The notes under the pieces are model-generated. The model was given only the letters and a program-made list of their open reading frames with translations. It had not been told where the DNA came from and did no database searches. Made by a program: the position numbers and the translations under genes. Of a DNA stretch of 64,000 bases, positions 42,382-56,800 are shown piece by piece. Positions within the stretch are counted from its first letter, which is position 1; the number at the start of each line of letters is the position of its first letter. Source of the stretch: Andrena cerasifolii (taxonomy: Eukaryota; Arthropoda; Insecta; Hymenoptera; Andrenidae); contig NC_135126.1 in the NCBI RefSeq assembly GCF_050908995.1, positions 8,990,001 to 9,054,000 of the forward strand. Direction: 5' to 3'.

Positions 42382-45300
42382 GTGGGTGATAAATTAGTTT
42401 CGATTGTTACTCGAGTGGATGGCCGGGGTCCATTAAACTGTTCCAATAACTCTCCACCATCGATCGACAATCGTGCATTCACGTCGAGTATCACGAACCA
42501 CTGAACTCGCGCTAATTCACGCGGGAGGAGACTCTCCAGACCGGGAGCACACGAGATCCGTTCAGACGTCGCGAAGAAATCGAATTACCCGCGCGAGGAG
42601 GATCGGCAAGTCAAAAGGAATTGGTAATTTGATTTTAAAGTGGTTCTCTCGATATCGCCAGCGTCGAATCCGCAAAGGTGGCGGTCGACTGTCGTGTCCG
42701 AGACGCAGAAGAGTAGAGGGCACATCGAGGGGGTGCGCTTGTTGAGAATCTCGTTAGATCGATCGCGAGAGTGCCACGTCCAATTATCGTAATTCTCTTA
42801 TCGGGGGAGGGCTCCTTACCGCCGCGGCGCGGCGCTCCGCGAACCGAGAAACTCGGAAAATGGTCTTTGAATAAATCAGACCCCGAAGTTCTCGATCCCG
42901 ACTTCGTGATCGCGTGTAGAGCTGACGCTTCCAGCGGGCGGGGGATGGGGGCTGGATTGGCATAAACTTCGGTCTGATTGTCTGTGACGAACCTCGTCGG
43001 GGCCGACTTTATGGGAATGTAATGCGTATCTAGTTTTACTGCCGTAATTCTCGATGTTCCCGCGAGCCTCCTCGCCTCCTCCACCCGCGTCGCGTCACGA
43101 AACTCGTTACCAGGGCTTCCCGGAAGATTCCTCGTGAGCCGGGCGTTTTCGGTACTTGGAATCTTCAATGAGATTCACCGGAATCGCTCGTTCGCCACCG
43201 TGCGACTGATTTCGGTCGTTCCGCCGTCTAAACGCTGCGGTTTCACTTTACTTTCGAACGAAATCACAGGAATCCCACGTCGCTGGTAACACGAAGCCAG
43301 TAGACGATCTTCGTACGCTCGGGGAACAAGGATCCACGAAATGTTAGAGCACTCGAACGTGCCTCCGCCGACCTGCGTTTTGAATTCAAATCAGAAGCGA
43401 ACGTCGAGGCGAGCGATCATGCCGTCGATATGAACGGCAGGGGGTGGTTGGGCCTATGCCATATCCAGGGGACGGTAGATACAGGCGCGGGGGCGAGGAC
43501 GAAGCTGGGCAGGGGGTGGTGTACAGTATGCGATCCACCCTTGCATTCGTCCATCGCGTCCGCACTAATCTGTGGTCCAGTCGTAAACCGTTTAATTCCG
43601 TTTCGTGATAAACCGCGGCCGCCGTTTATTGCTCGCTGGCCAACCCCCTTCGCACCGACCACCCTCTCCAGGGCCGTGTGTACGAGTTTCTGCGTCGACG
43701 CGCGACGATCCCGTCCGGGCAAACATAATTAATAGATATTATTTATTCGGGCGGCGTTTATCGTGGCCGTCGAACGGGGGTGCGTCGCACAAAGGAACGA
43801 CGTGGACGCGATGGAATACGAAAGGTCGAGCCCTGGTTGTCCTCTCTTAATCCGCTTTACGTATCGCGGCGGCTGAAAGAGGTATTCCCCTTTTCTCCGT
43901 GAAACGACGACAAGCGTCGGGGCGCGAGGGGGAGGAGCTGGATGGCTGGATCGAAAGGCGAGGGTTGATCAACGCGCGAGATGTATTTAATTGCGCTTTA
44001 TCGACGCTCCTGACCGCGCCGCGTTTATCGCGATCCACCTCCGCTTTCATACCGAAGGGTGGACCCTCCTGGCTGAACTGGACGGTTCCTGGCTTCATCC
44101 CTTTCACGCGTGCAACGAGACGTGAATATATTTGCCAGCGTGCCTCGATTGTACCTTGAACCTACCGTGGACAGATATCACCCCCCAAAGAAATTCACCT
44201 ATCTCTAAAAAGAACGGTGAGGGTAAAGTGGCGGTCGAAAGGGATCGATTAAAATCGTAAAGCGATTGAAGTGTGTGCGGGGAGCGAGCAGCTGGAATCG
44301 AGAGCGTTCCTTTCCAGATTTACGCCCGATTTTACTTAGGTATCGCGCGGGTTAATGCCACTGGAGACATCCATCAATTTAATTGGCCAATGTTAGCCGC
44401 GCCGACGATGGACTATAAACCGTGGGTGTATTGCTAACGAGGCACAGCACGGGGTAGTTCGGTTTCCCTCTGCTTCCCGGGTCCATCCGCGATTGCATAT
44501 ATATTGCATATCCCGAGCGAGCCCGAGCTCTGCCGGCTACTGTTAATCAGTTTAGAGTTTATGTCCCCCCATAAACCCGCTTGGCCCCCGTCTAGCTGTC
44601 ATTAATAAAAGCCCCGTTGATAACTCGAAAAGTCGCAAGATACACCGGAGTCGCGCGCCTGTGTTGGTCGTCGTTTCGTCGAGTTCTCGTGCGATGGCCC
44701 CTGCCGGAGGAGACGACAGGCCCTGGCCAGCGCGGAACTCGTTATACCCGTGTACCATGGGAGACGGATTTACTGCCGAGATTCCCATCGTTCCGCGGGA
44801 TATAGCAGCTTTTTCATTTTCATGTCGCCGCTCTTAATCCACCGTCCTGGATAATTAGCGGGCGCATCGATAGCCCCTGAAAGTTTCATCCCTTGGCCGC
44901 GGCTACTAACGAACCCCCATCGTGTTTGCCCAACCACCGATTACGTATTCGAAGGAAAGTTCCATCTCGAGGGGGAGGAATTTGTTGGAGACTTTAAAGT
45001 GACTCGGTGATCGGAGTTCAGGGGGCTGGTTCTCGGTAACGTCACTTCTCATTTTTCGCGCAACTTCAATAGTAATTCCTCCCTCGTACAGAAACTTCCG
45101 CCGATTAGATTGCTGGCTATCCAAGTGGCCAGCTAAATTTCCAATCCAAAGCAGTTCTACCAATCGAGGTGGCCGGGTCGTCGACCGAGCCTTTCTTCTA
45201 AATTCCTCGCAGTCAGTTTCGTCCAGATTTTGGGCCAGCGTGGGTGGGCGGATTAAAGGGTGCTAGGGGATTAAAGCCTGCGAGACCGTTCCTGACTGAT

Positions 45301-47785
45301 ACATTTCGAGTTTTAACGATGATCCAGCCAATAACTTGGGGCTTAACCGTGGCGTGAATTGTGGCTCCCGCTCGATCACCAATCATTGGTTATGTCTCTG
45401 GTAATTAACTAATGTTCTTCTCTATGCAAATTACGCGCCGTTTCGTGCCCCCGTTCGATTCATCGCCCGCGCGCCGTTATTAACGCGATGCGCCGAGCGG
45501 CGAAGAAACGATCGGCCGAAGAGATACGAATGGGTGCCATCGATTCTGAACAGCGGTAATAACGTAATTAGTCCGCCAGCGTGGCTGGCCTGCGGAGCCG
45601 CGCAGGGACCATCGAAGAAAATTCATGACAAGGAAGAACTGTTGATTTGTGTCCGTAGGAAGCCTACGGAGGATTAATCATCGCTAGATGAATGGAGATA
45701 GGGGTAGCTTTAACGTAGTCGATTTATGATGCAAATGGGTACAGTCGTTTTAAAAATGCTTCATTCGCTCTTATTAAGTCATGTCTGCTTTGACAGATTA
45801 ACTTTATTGTTTCTGCAGTGGGCTACATCTGTAGTGGATTAGCCTTGATACTCCTTAATTCAGTTACACCAGGTTATCTTCCATATCGCCTGCGTGTGCC
45901 AGCGATACTTTCGTCGATTGTTGTAGTAAGGTATCTTCGATGTGTCCTACATCTGTTCTAGGGCCAATCGCTGTGCCTATCAGCTCTAAATCATTTCTGA
46001 CATCTGCATTCGCCGTGGTGGCACGTCACAGTGTACACGGTGGCACCGTGGTATACCCCCGACATTTACCCTCTCTCTTACAACGGGTTATCTTCCGTAT
46101 CTCTTCTATTTGGCCCAATAAATCATCTCTAATACCTGTTACAGTAACTTACCTCAAATATTTCCTGTATCTTCCAGCAGTACGTTATCTCCGCACTCCC
46201 CCTTGCGCACGCTCCAGCACGTAATCCTCCATAATTCCCAAGTGCTATAACGCAGTATCTCCTATTCCCTACACCCACTACACTTAAGACGCAGGTACTT
46301 GTTCCTTATACCTGCTATAACGCGATCTCGTGTCGTCTACAGCTGGCAGCTTTGATGTCTGGCTCATGCTTGCGCGCGGGTTATACAGATTCAAATGCAA
46401 AGTAAACGACCTCGGGAGGATGGGGGCATCACATAATGGATGTCTATACGCGAAGGCGTTTCAGATATTCAAACGTACCAAGTAGATCTACATCCAAAGT
46501 AAACTACTGCCGGTAGAGATGAAGTTACGCCGTTACGCGGTGCCAAACAGGGGGGGTAGACTAACACAGCGTAAAATAGGGGTAAGTTTCCATCATCTGC
46601 GTCTCAAGAATCCATCACAGCTTCCCTCTGTTCGTCAATCCGCCGTGTCGAAGCGTCTTGGATGAAGTTTAAAAGCTCGCGCAGCATCCCTGGCGGGGCT
46701 CGCTGTCGCCGATGCGACCTATTAAGGCTGCGATTAGGATTGCCCAGTAGCCGGGAGGATTTTAATCTGCCTGACGGCTCGGCGCCCTCCAGGAGCGGCG
46801 TTCATTTGCATCCCACGCAGTCCACGGTGCACCGTTAATAATTATCACGATCCAGCCGCGAAACGGCATACATACTTCCCAGGTTGCGTAAAAGCGGCGT
46901 CACCGATAACATCGAACGAGTGCGTGCCCCTCGGGAACCCTCTTGCCCTGCACGCGCGTGCGTCACGCACGCAGCTCCCCCCTCTACGATATTGCACAGG
47001 GACGACGCCGGTGCCCGCGTCGACATCATCGTCGCCGTTGCACGCACACTGACCTTCGCCAATGACGCCGCAAGGGCTCTCCAGGGCTACTCATGGAAAT
47101 TACGTCGTTTTCAATTAAATTCGAGGGCGAATCATCGCGATAACAGGCGTCATTCGTGCGCAGGTTCTTCTGCACCACGTCGTTAATAACCCTCGTTTCG
47201 TTGCCGGGATGCGCCGGCGGGATAAGCTTTTTTTCCGGCTTTCCAGCTATCTCGCATCCCGATCGATGGCAAGGGCGTTTATACGCACGGCATTAAGGGA
47301 TGGCGGTGGAATTAGTCACCGAAGAATTGTGTAATATCAGCGTGACGGATCTCGCATGGATAATTGTTGGGGCACACTGACATTTCCATGATTCTCTGCG
47401 GCTCGGAATGTTCCAGGGCCATGCGAATGCGTAGAGAACCGGCAACGCCGAGAACGTTGCGCTGGGAATAAAGTGTGTTACGAGTGGCTACGGTCGGGAT
47501 CGAAGCTGTAACAATTTCCACAGGAATGTCTGTTTCAAGGCCGGCCGCGCGAACCGCAGGGGTGGAATCATATCGTTTGCAATGTAACGTACACACACGC
47601 GGAATCGTATCGCATATTTTCGACGGTTCAGCCGCGGCTCGTTCTATTTTTACGTGTCTCTCGTATTCGCTTTTAATCGCACGAAAGGGCTCCACGGGGG
47701 TAATCGCGCACGTCAGCCAGTGGACGCTGCTTAATGAAAGCAAATAAAGTAGCCTCGGAATAAATTCGCGAGGGTCCAAGCGAAC
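42382..47785. other. No gene recognised
   Basis: Overlapping short frames occur on both strands. About 45800-46330 contains degenerate repeated motifs, listed separately. I see no RNA gene or supported exon. Confidence 0.5.
45865..46330 (+). repeat. Highly decayed repeat of GTTATCTYC motifs
   Basis: GGTTATCTTCCATATC at 45872 recurs as GGTTATCTTCCGTATC at 46086. Weaker relatives (GGTATCTTCGATG, CAGTATCTCCTAT, CTGCTATAACGCGATCTC) lie between and after them. The pattern suggests an old tandem array, but the unit length is irregular and I cannot define it. Confidence 0.35.
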
Positions 47786-47837
47786 GAGAGGAGAGAGAGA
47801 GGGAGAGAGAGAGATACAGAGGGAGGGAGAGAGGAAA
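47786..47837 (+). repeat. (GA)n/(GGGA)n simple repeat
   Basis: A purine run of GAGA and GGGAGA units, responsible for the Ser/Leu-rich minus-strand translation across 47673-48005. Confidence 0.85.
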
Positions 47838-50800
47838 CCGCTGAAAACGTTGATGTATATATTGACCCGTTGAACGGTAACGCTGCGGAGGGGACCTGTA
47901 TATTGGACACTCTCGGGAATTAGGTTTCGCGGTTTCAATTAGGATCGCGGACGAGTTATCGCGATAACAGAGAGCGAAAGGTAGGCAAAGCGGGGGGAGG
48001 GACAAGGAGGATTGTCAAGCTTATTCAACCCCCTCTGGTAGATATTGCGCGAGGAGCACGGGGCGATTTCATTTTGATCGAACTGATGCGGAATTCCAGT
48101 CGATGCGCGACAATGCTCGAAGCTTCGAAGCGTTCGCTCGCTGATTCGCCGAACTGGTAAACGATTTTTCGCTGGATGTCATTGTTGATATTCGGTGAGT
48201 TTGTCGATGCCATTGTGCCGAGAGAAACATGAGAAACTCTTTTGGAATTTATTTCATATTTCGCTGCAGCGGATCGCTTTTACTACTCCACGTGCCTACT
48301 GTACGTTGCGCCTGATCTCTTTTACGTTGAAGAAGAAAATTGCTTCACAAGGTACCCCTTCGGTCTGAAGCGTTTTCGAGGGTTCGCCCAAAAGGAGGCC
48401 GGTCTACTTCGTTATCGAAGGGCGACTGGCGGCGGTCGTTCCACAACCCCCTCGAAATATGTGCCAATTACGCGTATGCCGCGGCGAAGTACGTCGAAAC
48501 ACGCGTCCCGGTATTATCCCCGTGTACTTACGTGTCCTAGGCGTGCACGACAAAATAGCACCCGGATAACGGAATGATCCATTAACCGTAGAAGAAGGTA
48601 ATATGCCATTAACACGCGCGAAAGGGCGTGCTGACCTATCCCACTATCGGTGGCCGTAAGCTCGAAAGGGGAAAAGGTGATGGAGACGGGGCGGGCCACC
48701 CTTCCTGGCCACCGTGGCACAGTTAATTACCGGGGTTGTATGATTTCTTCGGAAGGTGCTCGAAGAGTACCGCCCGAGTGAATTTACGGTGTCTTTGAAA
48801 ATTTCCACCGCTGTTACTTCCTTTATTCTCGTCGCGATAGTACTCGCAGTGGAATTGTAACGTTCTTTAGAATTCTTCTCGTTAGAATTTCAATAAAAGC
48901 TTCTCGCGACTTGGAGCAAGTGGAGTAAGGATAATTGAGCGAGGAAGAGGGGAGTCTCGACGTCCCTCTGTATTACTTGCAGCGACGCAGTCGATGATCC
49001 AGCGGGGTCGCGATATTTTGAAACGAAATTCCAGCGCGAATCTCATCTAGAAACGCCTACATAAGAGCCCGGAAAAATGCAGACGGTCTGGCTGGCACCG
49101 TTGATGCAGTTTCGGTGCAGCAACCGCGAGAAATATAAAATCCTTCCCCGCGACGACTTTGAATCGCGGAATTATTCAAAGTGTTTCTCACGCGGTTTCG
49201 GAGGCGTCCGCCGTTTCCTTCTATCCGCCGGCGACCTCCTGCTCGTTCTCTTTACTCTCTCTTGTTCCTCCATCACGGCCGGGGCAGTTCCTGTTTCAAG
49301 CCATTTGCAAATGAACTTTCCATAAAATTTTATCACGCGAGCGAGATAAAGGAGAACGGTGACGTTTCCCCTTAATTTATACGGCGCTGTTGGCCCCGCG
49401 ATTTTTCCCGAACCTTAGCGAAGATTACGCCCGGGCACGGAGAGTGTACCTACGCGAGTGCACCGCGATAATATTGCAATTAGGAGCGCAATCAAAGGGT
49501 TGTCGTCGATGGAGCGTTGAATTTGCATTTAAAGGGGTGTGCGTTTAACGCCGGCCCGTTCGGCCAGCGGAGATGAAATTTCATGCCCCTTTTATTGCGT
49601 CTGCTCGCATCGCACCGTCTACTTTCCTCCTTACGTTGTCGCTCGTGCAATTTTATCGCCCGGGGGATGATAAAGTCTGATCCGCCGTTGAAAGAGTTTC
49701 CGCGAGGGAATGGTGAAGTTTCTTGGGATAGGTCAGAACCGGGGTGCATCTTTTTACTCCCTGAAACTTGCGTTTATTACGGCAGAAATAATAGTCTCGT
49801 TGGTTTAACAAGCACAGTTTGACATAAAGAAACTGCAGCTACAACAGCCCCATAAAGTTCGCGTACTTTACTGGATCAAAGTCTTTAATAAACCGCCAAC
49901 ACCGCCAGGCAAAGTATTATAATTAGAGCGCACTGTTTGGTTCACTCTTCGCGAACTCTTCAGGGAATTGAACACAGCCGAACGTGGATGCGCAAAGGGT
50001 GCAGCTACGTCAGAAATAATTGAAGCTACTCGGGGCTGTTGAAGCGCGATGGCTCGTTCCCTTCCAAGTTATTTTCTTAGGAGATGCTCCTTCCTCTCCA
50101 CGGGTCCGCCCGCGAGCGGCAGGTATATCAATTTAATTTCCCAGAGGAAGAGGAGGCGTATCTTAACGTTACCAGCGGAATACCTGGATCATACGTACGT
50201 CACGACGGTTCCTCGGCTCTCGCCGGGCCGCCGACGGGGCACGCGTGCAGCTCGGCCGAAAAGTTTTATGAGTTTTAATCAGACGAACGAGCGGCCGAGC
50301 GCCCTGGTACGAGTTCATTTGCGCTAATGAAATCAGTGTTATCTCCTCGACTGCCGTGTCTCATATTGCGCCAACTGCTGTTCTACGCGGGGCCGTATTG
50401 TAAAGCGTGATGGCCGGACGCCAGCGCGACGAGTGCTCGTAAGTCGGCGAAGGGAACAGGAAGCATTGGCGTTTTCCGTCCACGTGCGTACTTCTTGCAC
50501 GTGCAATGGTGCGTGCGTTGCTTGCATTTCGTTTTGCCGTATTACTCTGCTATTACGTAACCGGTGCACCCCCAGGGCCTGGGGCATGCCTCAAAGGGTG
50601 TGAATTCTTGGACCATGATGCCTTAGAACGGGTTGTAGTTACGAAAGCCTCGTCTATGCTTAATTACCATGGCACCAGGGATGCTAGATGCGATTGTTGA
50701 AGCGAGTGGCACTTTGGGACTTATGCTGCAGATACCAGAGCATTTAAACAGTGCACAGTGTCTAGGAAATATTAGTATACTAAGATTGTATCCTCTGCGA

Positions 50801-53800
50801 TCCATCAATCTGTTTAATCAACAAACGTATTTATTGAAATGACCTTCGCGACTCAGACTCCATAAAGATCTCCACAAGCATGTCGCGGAGATTTGCAATT
50901 GTCATCACGTCGTCGATTACCCGCCAGCCGATTATCCGCTCGTCGTACGACCGTTGAAAGTGTTCCTAGGGCGAAACAACGTCGTTGCCAATGAACCGAT
51001 ATTGTCGCCCCGATCGCAGGGATATCTATTTTCCAATGCTAACAAGGCGCACATGGTGTACTTTGCCCCACTTTGTCCTGGCGCAGCGACAAAGGGCCAT
51101 AATGTTCGTAATTACATCGGGATAAAGACTCGCCCCGCTCGTTTGCATAATATTAGTCCATCGGCGACACCTGGAACGCGGAACGACGCCGCGCCGATTC
51201 CAGACGATAATTCCGCGACTATTACCTTTGCAAATTGTTACCCCCGACTGCGGGGATGGCTATTTTTGCAGAGGGTTGGCCAAGGCAGAGGAGTAATGGA
51301 GCCCGCTTTACGCCCGGTATGATTCCCGTATGCGCGTCCCCGCTATCTGCAATGCCGTCCCAGTATTTTCAGAGTAAATATCGCCCGCCGCTGTCTAGCG
51401 GGGAGATAGTCACCGGCAAGTATTTTCCGTCGTCCGTAAAAAGAAATTGGAGAAACCGCGGCTTCTCTATTGAGCCGCTGGATATTATTGTTCGTCGTAC
51501 GGCCGTCTCTCGTCGCGGGAGAGGGTCTAGATAAATCTTGCCGTCTCGCGAGCGCGTTTCGACCGTCCACCCTCGAGAAAGAATTCCCGTTTGGGGGCGC
51601 GCGAGCGGGGAACGCCAACCGCGGAAACAGTCGTGCTCGTAAAAGCGATTGCAGCAGAGAGAATCGCCGTATGTGCACGAGCTGACTGGTGGACGAGCCT
51701 GGATGATTAATTAAAGAAGAGCCAATGCACTTACGCTGTCAAAGTTACAGCGAATACTATCTCCACTGACTTTTTATAGCCGAGAATGATATCAGTGGCA
51801 CACGTAGAAAGTATCCTACTCCTCAAAAATGCCTGAACTCAGAGTGTGCTCCATTTCTCAAAGGATTCTCTAAGGTACACGAACGTTGAGCTGTTCCTCG
51901 TTGAAACTGTGTCCTGACAGTTTATCTAAATTACGTCACACTGCACAATAGTCATTCCCCTGGATACGCATCCAGTTCGACCCGAGTTGCTCGCGAACGG
52001 GCCTCGAAAATCACGAAAGCTCGTATCGGGTTGTTTAATCGGGGATCGTGTACTCGCCAGTTGGAACAGAGGAGAGCAATTTTATATGCGGCCAGGCCAG
52101 CCGGATGGTATCGCCACGACGTCGTATATAAGCAACGCATTATCGTGATGGCGGGACAGTGAATTAACGGCCAGGCGATTTCCAGGCATTATATTGCGTC
52201 TAGCTGACAAATGGAGACGCCGTTATATCTCGTGGCACGTGTTGGTAGGTAATCAAGCGAAGTACCTGCCGGTACGGCGAATATTTTAAGGTCAGATTTT
52301 ACTATTTTCTACCCCGCGCGCCTACGTGTACGGCAGGGCTCGGATGGCGTGCGACGAGGTATTATCGTATCCGTTTTCGTTCGTCGTTCACCATCGTTGC
52401 CCCGTGGTTCCAGACGACGTTTCAGGCCTTCCGCCCGCGGAATTCCCTTTCGTCGAATCGGCTGAGTTACTGGGAAACCTCCTCCAGCAAGATATCATTA
52501 TTCCCTGCCACGACAAAAGATTTTATTACCGTTAGCCAACCATTACCTTCGCCCTGGAGATCTTAATTACTTGCTCGTCGAATGTCCACGAGTGTCAATC
52601 GCACGGCTCTGATTCCTTCCCTCAATTTTTCCTGCAGCCTCAGACGCCTCTCTGGCTAATTAAAACTGTATTCAATCCTTTAGACTTGCTATAGCGAGCA
52701 GTCAAGTGGATGCTCCTCGGAATTAGTTCACGTCGACTAATAATCTCTCGCGTATAATCCGCGCGTTTCATCAGGGCGTTTTGTCGGAGCGGCGGGCAAT
52801 TAGCTGCCAGACCGGTGTTAATAAACGCGGCGTAGAATTTTCCTGACGTGTTTGGACTTTTAGCCGGTGATTAGCATCGCATTTCCCGTGGAAAGCGTTT
52901 CAAATTAAGCGCCGCCGCACCTGAGCTTGCTCCTTCGTGTCTCGAGAGCATTGTCGTCGTGTGTGCACGGAGAAAGAGGCCTCCTCTCATATTTCACTGT
53001 CGCTTCGGGCTGCGATGTTACGCTCGGAGGATCATTAGAGGATATTATATCATATGCACGAAGAGCATTCGGGATAAATAGCACGATAATTTATGTTGAA
53101 AGTTGACCATCAGCTTCACTCATAACTCTCTCCTAACTTATTTGGATCCTACAAACCGACCTCTCGGATCATCCTACGGTAAAATAGGGTCAGGGTGAAC
53201 GTAGGTGGTGGTTTAACGACAGAAAAGGAACGGAAGAAAAAGGAACGCAGAGAGTTAGACGAGGATATTTACAAACGTCCTAAGAAACGCTCCACTTTTC
53301 CGCATGGTCGTTCCTTTTGTGCCAGCTGTAATTTCATTTCCTTTCGAAGCAGGCTAATCGTCGTATGTTTCATCGTTCTATCGAACACACTCGAGATCCC
53401 CGCCCCCGAAACAGTCTAGCAAAAACCGGTACACGGGGAGAGACATCGCGCACAGTTTTTCAACGAATTAAAGAACCTACCCCTCCGGCTGCGGTTTTCC
53501 CACATAATGGGCCGAGTGAAAAGGAAAGAAAGATCCTGGTAATAATAGTACGCGACTGGGCACGTTGCTCTAGCCCGCGTCTATTCAACCTGTAATTCGC
53601 GTTTTGCGGTCACCATTGTGATTTGCAATGGTAACCCTTCGCACATCCTGCCTATTGTCGCGAAAACGCCCGTCCCTCCTCTCCACCCCCTACCCTCGCT
53701 TCTATTCTACGCCTTTCCTTCTATCTCTACCTTGCTTCGCTTTTCTCCTCTATTTCCCTTCATCCTTACTTCAGCTTTTGTTTGCAATACTATTCCACTT

Positions 53801-56800
53801 CCTAAGCGTACCTTTTTCAGCCACTTTTCTGCCAATTTCTTACACTTCTTGGTTCTGTGTTTTACTTTATCTTCTCGTCTTACCTTCTGCTCTATATCTC
53901 TACCTTTTCCTATCGTCGCATTCCTATTTCACTTTTGCTCTACCCCAATTTTAATATCATTTTTTAGACTTTTTAATTTTCTATGGATGTCAGTTTCTCT
54001 TCTAGCCTCTCTGTTGGAGTCTTCCCTCTTTCCACGTCTAGTCCTATCCTTCGCATTCCGTACTCGAGGGTGTCCCGCGTTCGATTCGAACCGGAAGCGT
54101 GTAAGTGCATAATGCCAAACGGGGCGCGTGTGCGTGCATATTGCGCGGTTTGCAGATCGTGCGAAAATCGTTGCGTTGCTGGTTAAGCGAAGCTTTCCTC
54201 TAACAAGCGAGTCACAGGTCGACGTTTTGACAGAGTCGAGACGGCTTCCGTGTTGGGGTGACATTATCATGTGTGTCAAATGACATGGTTCGTTTTGGCA
54301 CGCTGCTATTCCCGTTTTATTAAGTCGATTGTGTGGACCTCCTCCGGCGAGGTGTCCTTCTTCCTGTCAGGAAGTAACGCGTCCTCGAATTACCGTTACC
54401 CTGTTAGTAGGGGGTCTAAGTTAAGCCGTTAGGATTTCGAATTTTAGCGGGAAAGCTTTGTGGATTATCTTGCCGAAACAAGAAAACAACATTTCTCGAA
54501 AGCAGTGACTCTTCTCCCCTTGACAAACCGCAACGCTTCTGCGGCTTTGCAGAAAGAGGCAATCGCTTAAATGGTGGTTACGCTAGGTCAGTTACCCGGA
54601 CGGAAGAAATTGGGTCAAGACAGAGTGGCAGCACCCAGGGGACGGTTTTGTGTGATGCATGGGGCGACATATGGGCGCTGTTCGAATCCACATTGTTGCG
54701 CACAAGTGAATTCAGCCACTCCGAGAAGAAAGGTTCGCCTTTACGGTTACGGCGGTAAACGCAACGTACCCTTTGCAACTGTCACTTTGACCAACCGAGG
54801 TTGCATTAGATTTATTCCTTAATTCAGTTTATGCCGAAATTAGAATTGCGGGTTCTAAACGAACGTATTGAAAAGTATAATAATTTTATGCTAGTAGAAT
54901 ATGGCGTTTTATTTTAAATTGTAGGTGAACAATAGGGAAAAACTAACAAATCGCATCTAAATACATTTAGGACGTTTAATCTTAATCCATTGATACCCTG
55001 ATACGTGTGATCGTTATTTACGACGGGTTCCCGCATGTGATTCGGTGCACAATCTTCTTTTATCAGATTAATGGGCGGGCTGGAATCTGTTATGGAGCTA
55101 ATATAATAATCAGACATATTATTGCGATCGATCGCGACAGAGGCAACCGATTCGGTGTATATTCAACGTCACGGAAGGAAGTAAAGGAAACGTTTGCTTT
55201 CTCGTTCATATGCTCCGCCCCTTCCTGTTCCCGTATTAATTTTTGATTGTAGGTTTCAACAGCAAATTCCCCTGTATGGCGGTAAATACTTCCTCGTTTC
55301 CGTTCCCTCGAGTCTAACCGATCTTACTTTCCCATATTCGGTGTAATTCACCTTTTAACTTCGTCCACGAAATTATGTAAAATTCCTTCATCTCCGCGTG
55401 ACAGAATCGCCGATGCACCCCGGTAGTAATGAAGCGCGGTCGTTAAGCGGTCCGAGTTAAATTAAGCGGTGATTCACTGTTGCATTATACTATGCGTGTA
55501 CACGTTTCGATTAGATTATGCTGCGTCTCTGTGACGTTACGCAGAACGCGATTGAGTTGCAAATATTGTATATCAGGGGGCCGTTAACTATTTGTCTTTC
55601 TCTGTTACGCGATACCCTGCTTAATAGTTCGCGAAAGTATGCGCACCATCGACGCAAATTCACTTCGTCGAATTTCAAGCCGTGGATGGAAAATTTCACT
55701 TTCGTTCTATCGGGCACAGAATCATACCAAAGGATAATCCATTGAGAAACGAAATTCTCCATAGCGTATCAAGCATGAGATACCACGGTGCGAAACGATA
55801 TCCATTCAACGACCATCAGCTTATCATTATTACTCCCATGGAACTTCCCCGGAACATAATCCCCGTTCATGCTACATCGATACCTCTACGCATTCCATGA
55901 AAGGGAAAATTCCACAACGTTCGAATCACCCTCGTAAAACCACTCACGAGAGAGCACCCGGGAAAGACAGACCAAGCACCTAACAGAGCCAGGTATCCAC
56001 CCAGCGTTCGCTACAAATCGACCCATGAATAACCCTCAAAGACAGCGCGGTAGGGTGGCCAGCGCGTTAAAGTTGAAATTCGAGGCTGCAGTCGAAATTG
56101 CAGCGGTGCATCGGCACAACGTCGACGACGTGAACGAGAAGGGCGCCTCGAGGCAGCCCAGAGAGGGTGCAGAGACTCTGGCGACTCTGCTGCACTGCAA
56201 CAGGCCAGGGAACGTTATAGACCGTCCCTAGAGTGCAACTATGCCTTTGGCTTTGATGTTAGCCCACCATGGCCCTCCCATGATCCCGTCACGTGAGCCC
56301 GCCGTTATATGGCAACTAATAGGTGAGGCCCGAAACACAGAGAAACGGCGCATTATCAGGATGGGGAATGCGAACGGGCGGCGGTAACGCGAATCGAAGG
56401 CTGACCGCCAGGAGGTACCTACGAACTAGTACCTATACATGTATATCCGGGGTTAACGGAGAGAGCGGGATCGACAGGATCCGGATGCCCCGCGCGGATG
56501 CCTTACGGCTACGAGGGCACACGTATCCACCGATTCGGCATATCGTGAAATGCAATTACCGTGGCGGATTGAGCTGGCTCGAATTACTGGCCGTCCGTGA
56601 CGAGGAGTCGCATTAGAGATTGCTGGAGCTACCGAGCCACCGGTGGCGATCGAGATTATTTCGTCGGTTTTTCGAAATTTTGTGGGGTGTACAGTGAGAC
56701 AGAACATACTCGTGGAATTCTCTATTTTCTAGCTGGGGTAGTGTTTAGTTCCCTTTTCCTTTATCCGCAGGTGTGATCTAGGGTGGTGTTTTCTTCACTG

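Noticed and set aside
46153..46260. Minus-strand frame ending at GAG|GTAAGT
   Set aside because: Lies in decayed repeats with no recognisable peptide; shows that strong donors beside open frames arise by chance here.
47312..47938. Longest frame in the window, 208 codons on the minus strand
   Set aside because: Part of it is a (GA)n repeat translation, a plus-strand frame overlaps it, and no family was recognised.
48242..48577. 111-codon frame after a CTGCAG acceptor-like site
   Set aside because: No domain recognised, weak pyrimidine tract, and no donor fitting a defined exon.
53618..54112. 164-codon Ser/Leu/Phe-rich frame
   Set aside because: Lies in a pyrimidine-rich tract without stop codons by composition; no domain or splice context.
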